From Fusarium oxysporum f. sp. lycopersici 4287 (lineage: Eukaryota; Ascomycota; Sordariomycetes; Hypocreales; Nectriaceae), in the NCBI RefSeq assembly GCF_000149955.1, contig NC_030994.1:2658366-2722365 (forward strand): a stretch of 64,000 nucleotides of DNA, read 5' to 3'. Under the pieces are notes generated by a model. It had not been told where the DNA came from. It did no database searches and worked only from the letters and a program-made list of their open reading frames with translations. Made by a program: the position numbers and the translations under genes. Below are positions 56,165 through 64,000 of this stretch, piece by piece. Each line of letters starts with the position of its first letter. Within the stretch, counting starts at the first letter, position 1.

Positions 56165-57143
56165 ATGTCGCAGGTACCGCCAGACAACTTGGTCATCTTT
56201 GGCCCCGACGCAAATTGTACTCTCGCTCTATGTCCCGTAGAATGGAGCGTCTACCAATACCGTCCATCGCTCGCCGCGAACATCACCTTCATCGTCCTCT
56301 ACGCCATCGCCATGGGGACACATCTCGTTTTAGGTATCAAGTGGAAGCAGTGGTTCTACATGAGCTTCATGATGATTGGGTGCCTGTTTGAGATTATTGG
56401 ATATATTGGAAGGATTATCATGTATAACAATCCTTTCAACTTCGGCGGTTTCATGGTGCAGATTGTGTTTATCACGAGTGGTCCTGTGTTTTACACAGCG
56501 GCCATTTACGTGACACTTTCCAAGACGTACGTTCTCCTGTCACAATATCACGGCCTCTCTGACAACGCAGTATCAAATATTTCGCCCCCGAGGTCTCCCG
56601 CTTCAGACCCGAGCTCGTCTGGTGGATCTTCATCCCTGCCGATGTCGTCTGTCTCGTCCTCCAAGCTGCAGGTGGCGCATTGTCAACCGTCAGTCAAGGA
56701 TCCAGCCAAACTGGTATCGACATCGCCTTAGCCGGTCTATCTCTACAGGTCGTCATCCTCGTTCTCTTCTGCGCTCTTCTCGGCGACTATCTCTGGCGAT
56801 ACTTCCGTAGTGGAAATGTCAGTGCTATGGGCAGACGCATGAGGATCTTCTTCGGATTCTTAAGCGCCGCAGTTATTCTTATTCTTGCGCGCTGTGCATT
56901 CCGATGCTATGAATTGAGCAAGGGGTATCGAAACTCGGATCTCATCACGGATGAGGGGTTGTTCATTGGTCTTGAGGGAGTGTAAGTTGCAAGTGTCTTT
57001 GTCGGTGACCTGTACTAACTGTATTCAGGCTTATTGTCATTGCAGTGTTCTTCTTGTGCATCAGCCACCCAGGTCCTGTGTTCAACGATGCGATGACGAC
57101 GGTGCCGGGCACCTCGCAGAGCGATGCCGATGCCGAGAAGTGA
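56165..57143 (+). CDS. RTA1-family seven-helix membrane protein
   Basis: Three exons, 56165-56526, 56571-56981 and 57029-57143, with introns of 44 and 47 bp; the product is 295 residues. Family marks are YQYRPSLAANITFIVLYAIA in helix 1, then the LFEIIGYIGRIIMYNNPFNF block and the FITSGPVFYTAAIYVTLSKT segment. IKYFAPEVSRFRPELVWWIF follows the first intron, then the ARCAFRCYELSKGYRNSDLI segment. This is the RTA1-like family (Rta1, Rsb1, Pug1), thought to move or sense sphingoid bases or other lipids at the plasma membrane and sometimes conferring resistance to toxic compounds. The ligand here is unknown. Confidence 0.92.
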
Positions 57144-57796
57144 GATCGAACGAAAAGTACTTGATGTTTTGGTGATGTCGATGCCAGGGTGATATCTGGG
57201 GTTTCTGTGTGAAGCAATAGAATATAAAGGACTATTGGATAGAAATATGGAAGAGTACATGAAAGCACGATCCAGTCTTTGTGTCGAACAAGTGACTTGG
57301 TATCCTCCCACTCTGCTGAGTGGCCGAGAACAAAGACCTATGGTGAACGCTAATCACTTCAAATAATCATATCCCTGGGGTTTCACCTTTGCAATGTGTA
57401 TCCCAGGCTTCTGTATCTTCCATACCTTCAGCGCTGTACATTGGGGGCTATGTTTTAGGTGGGAAGAGTGGAGGCTCAGCGCCAGTGCTCGCTTCTGAAG
57501 ACTGGGGTCATTCACATCACCACAACAGATACAGTCACAAGTCACATCTTACAGTATATCATCAAGTTCTTAGACGAAAAGATTTCGCATTTCTCTAGCT
57601 TGTGGGCTTAAGCCACCGCTGGCCAGAAAGTCCAGCCCAACAGAGCGACTTAATACCAGAACAAAACATCATTCTCGAGCTCATAAACAGGGGAACATCG
57701 AGTCAACCACCATTTCCTTTCCTTTGGTCTCCATCAACCCTCACTCTGATCCGTTTATCATTCAATCCGGATTCTTCCCCAGTGATCTTGCCACGA
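57144..57796. other. Intergenic region between two convergent genes
   Basis: About 650 bp of 3' flanking sequence; I see no gene. An ORF of 69 codons near 57389 has no recognisable content. Confidence 0.5.
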
Positions 57797-58141
57797 TTAC
57801 TTGGAATCGCAGTTGCACCAGCAGTTCTTCTCACAGATAGGGTTCCATTCATGACGACGGAACCGGCCGTCGTTGCCACAGCTGTAGGACCAAGGGGCGT
57901 AGTAGCACTTCTGGTACCAGAAGGCGCACTGGATGTTGCAGGATGCCATCTTCTCACCCTTGGTGACGAAGGCATCGGGGGTAGCGACGGGAGCGGTAGT
58001 CTCAGTGGTGAGGGTGGCAGCCTCAGCGGGAGTGCGGACAACTCCAGCGTTGACGAGGCCAAGAAGGAAGAGGACTGCGATGGTCAGAGAAGGCATGGTG
58101 TTGGGGATGGTGCTGGACTTACGGAAGGCGATGAGCTTCAT
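57797..58141 (-). CDS. Small secreted cysteine-rich protein (effector-like)
   Basis: Two exons, 58123-58141 (19 bases) and 57797-58074, with a 48-bp intron (GTAAGT ... CTGAC ... CGCAG) inside the signal-peptide coding region. Splicing gives 98 residues starting MKLIAFLLFLLGLVNAG, a far better signal peptide than the unspliced 114-residue frame (MKLIAFRKSSTIPNT). The mature part begins with a Thr/Ala-rich segment and ends in a compact domain with eight cysteines spaced C-x3-C-x6-C-x8-C-x14-C-x3-C-x1-C-x1-C and rich in Trp/Tyr (CAFWYQKCYYAPWSYSC). No known family is recognised. The layout is that of many fungal secreted effector or antimicrobial-type proteins, but no toxicity can be read from the sequence. 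Confidence 0.8.
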   Translation of the reverse strand: MKLIAFRKSSTIPNTMPSLTIAVLFLLGLVNAGVVRTPAEAATLTTETTAPVATPDAFVTKGEKMASCNIQCAFWYQKCYYAPWSYSCGNDGRFRRHEWNPICEKNCWCNCDSK

Positions 58142-59300
58142 GATGATAGATGTCTCTGAAGGTAGAGATGATTGAGTTGGGTAGTGTTTGTTGTTGCGGT
58201 TGAAGGAAGTTGTGGTGATGCAATGTCAAGTGTGAGAAGGTTGAAGGGTGAGGATGAAAGGTTCAGAATTGAGGGAGAAGCTCGTAGCTTTATAGCTGTG
58301 GTAAATAGTCACTGAGCCTGAAATTGGTTCTAACGGTCACAGCTGTTCAGCAATGGTTCGCTGTGGATAGCCTCCATTCTGACCTTAGTTCGCCGAATGA
58401 GTCCGCTGGTTGGTCATGCATGGGCGGTGGTTCGGCTGCCACTGTGCCGGGCAGTGTGGTTCATAGCTCATAGCTGCCAGTGACAGAAGAAGGGATTGAA
58501 CATTGCTATTGGTCTCTTGATACCGAGTGTGCAAGTGAATGATCCAGGTACAGGATGAAAAGAGGGATTGTTCATGATCCAGACAGAGGGGATGGATGAA
58601 CTGGGATGAAGCAGAACACCAGCCACAATGCGAACCCAGGGAATAGCGCACGGAACTCGATAACACTTATCTCAGAATACTTCCATTAGGGTTGCATCTA
58701 CCATCAGAACACAAACATACGGGCCGATCGTGCCGGCAAGTTGACGTCCTGAAAGATGGTGGTTGTCTCTCACAGTCCTCCATGAGGCTGGAGCTTTTCT
58801 CGTGGTACCTCAGCCTTGATAAAGCCCCCCTTCTTACGTGAACGACGAGAGCAACATCAAATCAATTGTAAAGCTCTTGAATCCTTGATCTATAGCTGTG
58901 GAAAGCCACCTGATACAGGACTCCATGTATGCAGCGCCTATGTCTCCAGGCCCGAGAGACACCCTCTTTTCGAGCTGACTTTTCTCCTCTAGCAATTGCT
59001 TTGGAGGGAAGGAGATGACATTTCTTGTTTCCGGTATCTTTCGCTTCCCATTCTAGTTCGCATTGTTTATGAGAGAAATGCTTGTTCCCTATGGTCTTCT
59101 GACTCTTCTCATTGAGAGCTGGTTCCATCTCCTAACCTCTCTGCATCCATCCGTAGCTCGAGTGCAGAGAACTTATGGCTCTGATCCTTAATTCTAAAAA
59201 TGTTTAGATGAATTTAGGGTAATTTAAGATAAGCTTAGTATACTCTTGGACAAGTTTATTTTCGCCCCTGATCCAGAGTCACCGCCCTGATGCTCAATTC
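58142..59300. other. 1.2-kb intergenic region
   Basis: The left part is the promoter of the secreted cysteine-rich gene. The MITE-like copy at 59163-59269 lies just beyond the SDR stop codon. ORFs at 58385-58666 and 58862-59128 show nothing recognisable. Confidence 0.5.
59163..59269 (-). repeat. MITE-like element, inverted short copy
   Basis: Read on the minus strand it gives GGGGCGAAAATAAACTTGTCC, then GAGTATACTAAGCTTATC and AAATTACCCTAAATTCATC, matching the copy at 49441-49542 throughout. The element sits about 30 bp downstream of the SDR stop codon and may lie in its 3' untranslated region. Confidence 0.65.
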
Positions 59301-60371
59301 TTAAGATGAGATACCAGCCTCACGTTCAATCTCCTCCTTACTAGGACACCACTTATCCTGCAACTCCTTATCCGTAGACTTTTCAATAACACTCTTCTCC
59401 CACCACTCACCCCAACTCGTCAAGAAGACCCGATCACGGTCCTCGGGGAAGTCACTTCGAGTCATCGCGGCAAGGACACTTTGTGCACCTGTCACATAAT
59501 CAGTTACACGTTCCAGCACAATGGTGCGCAAACTTACCCTCGGGGATTGACTTTGCGTCAGCCATGTCGGCTGTGATGCCCATACGTCCCGCAAGACCTG
59601 TACCCGGGATGAGACCAGGTGAAACAGCAACCACGTCGTTTGTATCAGCGAGTTGGCGACGCCACCACTGTGCGCCGAGGAGGCCGGTGAATTTGGTGTT
59701 ACAGTATGTCGTGCTGGCGGAGGCACCAGATCCGGCTTTGAGTTCAGTGTCGAGTACGCCTGTACGAGATCAGAAAATGAGACTTAGTCTTAGGTGATTT
59801 GACTTACTGGGATCAGAGACTCGTCGAATAGCGCCGGATGAAACAAACACGATCCTCGACTTAGACTCAACCAACTTCTCCCTCAAAAGATGCACGAGAT
59901 AATGCTGCGCTACAACCAATCAGTATCTCACATCCAACCTCACTTGGCAAACTTACAAAGATGGTTTACGACATGCGGTTCACACCACTTCGACCCATGC
60001 GGCCCCGGCCCCTCAGCAGCAACACCTCCCAACCCTGCATTAAGCAACAAGTAATCAATCTTCTCTCTCCCGATCTTATCAAGCGTCTGCTCCGCAAATG
60101 ACTTGACGCCCTTCAAATCACTCAACTCCAAGGGAAGAACGGTGACTCCGTGAGATTCACGGTCGAATTTAAGCTCATCGTAGGCTTTCTGTGCATTTTT
60201 GGTGTTGCGTGCGCCGAGGATGACTTTGTATGGTTGACTCTGGCTGAGGAGCTGTTTGATTGCTTCGAATCCCTGTAGATGTTAGTGTTTGTTACACAGC
60301 GCTGTGGTTTGAGGGCTTACGATGCCGGACGAAACGCCGGTTGCTACGATTGTTTTTGCGAGGGAAGTCAT
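59301..60371 (-). CDS. Short-chain dehydrogenase/reductase (SDR)
   Basis: Five exons on the minus strand: 60321-60371, 59957-60272, 59808-59909, 59538-59759 and 59301-59488, with four introns of 47-48 bp that all have GTAAG donors. The product is 292 residues. The cofactor loop is TIVATGVSSGIGFEAIKQLL (TGxxxGIG), split by the first intron. KVILGARNTKNAQ, the NAG motif (YLLLNAGLGG) and the catalytic SSG ... YxxxK pair (FVSSGAIRR, TTYCNTKFTG) follow, then VVAVSPGLIPGTGLAGRMGI. An Arg in the GARN loop suggests NADPH preference. It resembles the retinol-dehydrogenase or protochlorophyllide-reductase-like SDRs of filamentous fungi. The substrate is unknown. Confidence 0.9.
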
Positions 60372-60945
60372 TCTAAACGATTAATTGAGGATGAATTGCT
60401 TGTAAGTGTTGGGTGCTGACGGGTTGTTCTTAAGGGAGTTTTTGGCGGGGTTATCGGATATAAGTGACGTAAACACTATTGACTTCAGTTCACCAGCTTG
60501 CAGATTGTGTAAGCGGACAAGAGAGTGAACAGGGTTCATAGCGAAAAGTGGTCTTAAATCTGAGGTAATCAAGATGAAATTATTAATTGTCTATTCATTT
60601 TTACTTTTCTAGGCCGGGCCCGTTACGTGTTCATGTGTTGGGCTTGTCAAAGTCATGTTCTACGGTCTATGGTTTCAACGTTCTCGACCCCAACAGCGAC
60701 ACCGTGTTCACTCACAAGTACGCAGGACGTCTTCTCTCCCGCCTTGCTTTGATCTTGATGACTGGTTTTGCGTGGTTTGAGGATCTGATAGCGTTAGATA
60801 TACACTCTTGTACGTTCAAAGTACCGAATGTGTGCCAGAGTAATGATCAGGCTCTTCCCAGTACATTCTTTCAGTCGAGGGATGCTCGAATGTCATGGGG
60901 TGGGATAGAGGATGAGTCGATATCGTAGATAAAACTCAGCAGGTT
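60372..60945. other. Intergenic region upstream of the SDR gene
   Basis: About 570 bp between the SDR start and the 3' end of the AT-hook gene. One 113-codon ORF on the plus strand (60587-60928) has no recognisable features and lies in the space expected for the SDR promoter, so I do not call it a gene. Confidence 0.45.
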
Positions 60946-61016
60946 TCAGAGCTGCAATGAGCCCATCCTTACCTCGGAATCGGTCCAAGACCCAGCCTGC
61001 AAAACAGTCAGCTTCA

Positions 61017-62282
61017 TCACATCACAGTCCACAGCATCACTTGCATAGCTTTCTTCCACCCAGCAATAGTACTCCTCGGAATCTGAAAGTGATTCTCCGC
61101 ATCCGTTGTAGAAGGCGGCACCATTTCTCCCCTCCGATCAACACGATGATGAAGCATCCACATGATAACCTCCTCCTTCTTCCTCTTCGAATAACTAGCC
61201 TCCTTTCGCACAATCGGTGTAGTCCGTAGCATTTTACGTTCTGACAACGGCTTTGGCTTTGGTCCTCGCTTCTTCTTGGGCGGAGGTCCCATATCATATG
61301 TTACTTGGCCCCTGGATGAAGACTCAGGTGCTGGTGTAAATGCTACGGAGGATGGTGCGGGTGTTGAGGCGATGGAGTGAGCGGCTGGTGTTGAAGCAAC
61401 TGATTGGGGAGCTGGAGTAGATGGCGCTGGCGTAGGAGCAGCGGATTGAGGTCCTGGAGTTGGAGTTGGTGTAAATCGAGGTGTGGCTAGTGGTGTAAAG
61501 AGAGGAGATTGCTGAGGTGTCATGACGGGAGTACCCTGGGGTGTGAAAAGGGGACTTTGAGGAGGAGGGTGTCCTGTTTGAGGAGCATAGTGAGGGTGTG
61601 CCATGTATGGGGATGGCGACATCTGAGGATGAGGACTCTGTGCCATTTGCGGACGAGGACTTTGTTGCATATGAGGATGTGGAGATTGAAGCATCTGATG
61701 GTGAGGTGGCTGCGGCATATGGGAATGCGGAGACTGTGGCATGTGAGTATGTGGTGACTGCGTCATCTGAGGGTGAGGACTCTGTGGCATTTGATACGGA
61801 GACTGAGGCATCTGATGAGGCGAGTGAGCCATGTAAGGTGAATGCGGAACCTGATGAGGATGAGGATACCCCATATGCGGATGCTGAGCCATGTGTGGCG
61901 ATGGCGGCATATGAGGATGAGGCGACTGTGGCACCTGGTGATAAGGAGAATGCGGCATCTGAGGATATGGAGACTGAGCAACTCGAGGTGACTGATGCTG
62001 AACCATTTGAGGGTGTTGAACCTGAGCCGGAGCTAGAGGTCGTTGAGCCGTTCGAAGTGACTGAGCCACGTGCGGTGATTGCGGAACTCGTGGTTGTGAA
62101 ACTCGGGGTGATTGAGAAGTCTGCAAAGGTTGAACTGCTTTTGAAGCTTCAGCCCCTTCGGATGGTTGAGGAACTGCTGGTTCAGCTTTTGAAGACTCAA
62201 CAGCCCCTGAATGAGTCACCTTGGAGGCCTCATCGCCCTCAATTAACTCAACCACCGTATCATTCTTCTCCGAAGCAGCCAT
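61017..62282 (-). CDS. Pro/Gln/His-repeat protein with AT-hook-like motif and helix-turn-helix-like C-terminus
   Basis: The frame from ATG 62282 runs to a stop at 61017 (421 residues); the open frame further upstream has only GTG. After an acidic start (MAASEKNDTVVELIEGDEAS), residues from about 95 to 240 consist of short repeats of the type MPQSPHPH, rich in Met, Pro, Gln, Ser and His. Next comes a Thr/Pro/Ala-rich stretch (STPAPQSVASTPAAHSIAS). A basic patch, PPPKKKRGPKPKPLSERK, resembles an AT-hook. A C-terminal segment with EEVIMWMLHHRVDRRGE and FQIPRSTIAGWKK looks like a psq-type helix-turn-helix. A possible intron (60997-61040, ending TTTTGCAG) would replace the last residues by AGSWTDSEVRMGSLQL, ending at 60946. 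It is probably a nuclear DNA-binding protein; the target is unknown. Confidence 0.65.
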   Translation of the reverse strand: MAASEKNDTVVELIEGDEASKVTHSGAVESSKAEPAVPQPSEGAEASKAVQPLQTSQSPRVSQPRVPQSPHVAQSLRTAQRPLAPAQVQHPQMVQHQSPRVAQSPYPQMPHSPYHQVPQSPHPHMPPSPHMAQHPHMGYPHPHQVPHSPYMAHSPHQMPQSPYQMPQSPHPQMTQSPHTHMPQSPHSHMPQPPHHQMLQSPHPHMQQSPRPQMAQSPHPQMSPSPYMAHPHYAPQTGHPPPQSPLFTPQGTPVMTPQQSPLFTPLATPRFTPTPTPGPQSAAPTPAPSTPAPQSVASTPAAHSIASTPAPSSVAFTPAPESSSRGQVTYDMGPPPKKKRGPKPKPLSERKMLRTTPIVRKEASYSKRKKEEVIMWMLHHRVDRRGEMVPPSTTDAENHFQIPRSTIAGWKKAMQVMLWTVM

Positions 62283-62940
62283 CACGACTATCACAACCCT
62301 TCAATGTAGTAAAGAGAAGCTGAAGGTGATGGTTATCCAGAAGCTATTTGAAGTCTCCACTGATCCGACGGAAACTCAACAAACTCGGTCAAGTTAGCGT
62401 CACGCTAATTTCTTGGACCATAAAAACGATCAATTCAGTACTTCACCGCCGGCCAAGTAATGCCCACGCTCTAAGTATCCTTGCTCAAACTATTTTGCTG
62501 CCAAAAGATCTACCAATCAACTCTTTGCTTGGTCTTCGCATTGAGCAGGGGTATCCAGTTTTATGTTGTCCGACTTTCAGCTTCGCAATTGTATACTTCG
62601 GAAATAGTGCATACGCGTCTTCTTGGATCACAAGGGTTGTGATGAGAGACGCGGCTTAAGAATGAGAATGTTTTGTAAGGAGTTTACATGAGATGGTTGA
62701 GTTCAAGTACCGGCTGTTTTAATGTCAGGACTTTCACTCAATTGTTAAATAATGGCCGGAAGAGCCCCTGTATCATGTATCTGGTGATCTTATTTCCGTG
62801 AACATCTTCTGTTCAACGAACTGTACCGCAACTCAACGTTCACACTCATAAGCAAGTGTCCATATATGTCAAACAGGCCGATCTTGCAGCCTTCTATTTC
62901 GGTCTATGTAACCAGCTCAGCTACAACATAAATAGTACTT
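62283..62940. other. Intergenic region between the LYS1 fragment and the AT-hook gene
   Basis: About 660 bp. The left part should hold the AT-hook gene promoter. An ORF of 103 codons at 62348-62659 has no recognisable features. Nothing else is seen. Confidence 0.5.
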
Positions 62941-63747
62941 TTAAACTGTCTTAGTTCTCAACTCCTCGGGCAACAGAGCAACCTTCTCATTAAAGAGCTT
63001 CTCAGCATCAGCCCACACCCGCGAAGTCTTGCGGTCCTTGAGCGTAAGCAACGACTCCTTGAGACCCTCGCTAAAGGCCTCACTAGCCTCGCGGGGAAGC
63101 ATTGAAGGAAGGTGATCAATGCTGATGACAGACAGGGGGAGGTTGTTCTGGTCGTCCTTGATCTCGACGGGGACAGTGGGATTCTCGAAGGTGGTGTTGA
63201 TGGAGTAGATGGGGATGGGGTTGTGAGGGTTTGTGGTGTCGCACGAGACGTCGATGACAACGGCGAGGTTGCGGCCTTGCTTGGCGAGGAGTTCTTGGTT
63301 GATGAAAGGGGGAATGGGCTTGGAGAGGTAGATGGCGTTGAGGAAGACATCAGCCTTGGCGATCTCCTCATAAGGGCCTTGAAAGGGTTAGTTGCCATCA
63401 TTGAAAGAACACATACAACTTACCATCACGGTCCTTGGTCTCGTTCAAGTCCCAACGGGTGATGTTCTCATCAGGCATGCCAGCCTTGAGGAACAAGTCA
63501 ACGGCACCCTTACCACATCGTCCAAGAGCACCGAGGACGAGAGCAGTAGGCTTACGTCCCAGAGCCTTCTCAGCCTTGGTGAGATCCTCGCGAATCTGGG
63601 TTGACGAGCTCATCCTCGTTCAGGTAGTATCCGCGGCCATCGGTGAATGTCTCGACTGAAGGGAGCTTAGAAGACGAGTCCTGCAGCTGGTGAGCAAGCG
63701 TCTTAATTCCGAGCGCAGCTCCTGCAAAACCAGCGTGGAAACCGAAG
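62941..63747 (-). pseudogene. LYS1: Saccharopine dehydrogenase (lysine-forming) 3' part, frameshifted and apparently 5' truncated
   Basis: Minus-strand pieces match NAD-dependent saccharopine dehydrogenase, the last step of fungal lysine synthesis. From 63747: FGFHAGFAGAALGIKTLAHQ, GRGYYLNEDELVN, then after a one-base gain in the CCC at 63598-63600 the frame becomes QIREDLTKAEKALGRKPTAL and VLGALGRCGKGAVDLFLKAG. A normal 46-bp intron (63378-63423) leads to GPYEEIAKADVFLNAIYLSK, VVIDVSCDTTNPHNPIPIYS and LSVISIDHLPSMLPREASEA, with TAA at 62941. The N-terminal ~150 residues of the family (the PRGGGTLLDLEFL region, for example) are not found in the 250 bases upstream. Either a long intron or a truncation is present. 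With the frameshift, a truncated second copy seems more likely than the sole functional gene, because loss would cause lysine auxotrophy. Confidence 0.75.
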
Positions 63748-64000
63748 CTGAAGAGTCGTTAGCAAGTGAGACAGAGACGATCTGGAGTTTGCTTTGTTGC
63801 GAAGTTCAGTTGTCGATGGTTGAAGCACCCGCAAAACCCGCGTGAACCCCAGCCCAATCCAACACTGGTCAGACTTCGTATTCGGACTGCATGAATCCAA
63901 CTTGGAAGGCCGTAGCAAACCTCTCAACCTTCCCAAGACCTCGCTTGAGGTACAGCACGGATACTGCTTTGGTCTCGATAGTAGGAACCCGGAGTGAAGC
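63748..64000 (-). other. Sequence upstream of the LYS1 fragment, with an open frame running off the window edge
   Basis: On the minus strand a frame enters from the window edge (RVPTIETKAVSVLYLKRG ... ATAFQVGFMQSEYEV) and stops at 63869-63871; it could be the end of a neighbouring gene, which I do not recognise. Between it and the LYS1 piece, GVHAGFAGAST (around 63825-63855) echoes the GFHAGFAGA of LYS1, 107 bp away. Confidence 0.35.

Noticed and set aside
60587..60928. 113-codon ORF upstream of the SDR gene
   Set aside because: No motif, no supporting context, and it occupies the expected SDR promoter.
62958..63401. A 147-codon ORF at the LYS1 fragment
   Set aside because: It is rich in Ser, Pro, Thr and Arg and lies out of frame over the recognisable saccharopine dehydrogenase exon.
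1..64000. CRISPR arrays, bacterial operons or prophage
   Set aside because: The gene structure is clearly fungal; no regularly spaced repeats of CRISPR type were seen.

Overview
The window is nuclear DNA of a filamentous ascomycete, most likely a Sordariomycete close to Fusarium. The evidence is short introns (44-57 bp, GTAAGT-type donors, CTAAC/CTGAC branch sites, YAG acceptors), intron-bearing tRNA genes and the gene repertoire. The genus is an inference. Genes are sparse and lie on both strands with no operon logic, and several 2-4.7 kb stretches hold no convincing gene.

Layout, left half. 1-13 kb: the C-terminal part of NOP58 (cut by the window edge), a stomatin-family protein, two intron-containing tRNA-Asn genes, a cytochrome P450 of CYP7/CYP8 type with an odd heme loop, a tRNA-Gln and the mitochondrial ABC exporter ATM1. 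13-24 kb: a nearly empty stretch, a GT1 glycosyltransferase, a 59-residue membrane protein, imperfect ~162-bp repeats and a puzzling spliced-looking region with only small ORFs. 24-33 kb: urea amidolyase (DUR1,2), divergent from a Zn2Cys6 regulator resembling TamA/Dal81, with GATA sites between them.

Layout, right half. 33-44 kb: a conserved acidic protein often labelled BTB-domain transcription factor, a decayed alpha/beta-hydrolase-like gene, a PQ-loop membrane protein, a GT31-like glycosyltransferase, an allantoate-permease-type MFS transporter and a CurA-like NADP reductase. 48-64 kb: an expansin-like secreted protein, a sugar transporter, a decayed gene of unknown family, an RTA1-family membrane protein, a small secreted cysteine-rich protein, an SDR oxidoreductase, a PQSPH-repeat AT-hook protein and a damaged 3' part of saccharopine dehydrogenase (LYS1).

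The most coherent functional theme is nitrogen use: DUR1,2, a TamA/Dal81-like regulator across a GATA-bearing shared promoter, and a Dal5-type transporter 8 kb further on. The most notable unexplained structure is a family of ~100-140 bp AT-rich, inverted-repeat-ended elements (MITE-like) found at seven intergenic places in both orientations. Three loci carry frameshifts and two of these also carry a stop codon. Several indels lie in homopolymer runs, so assembly error must be separated from true decay.
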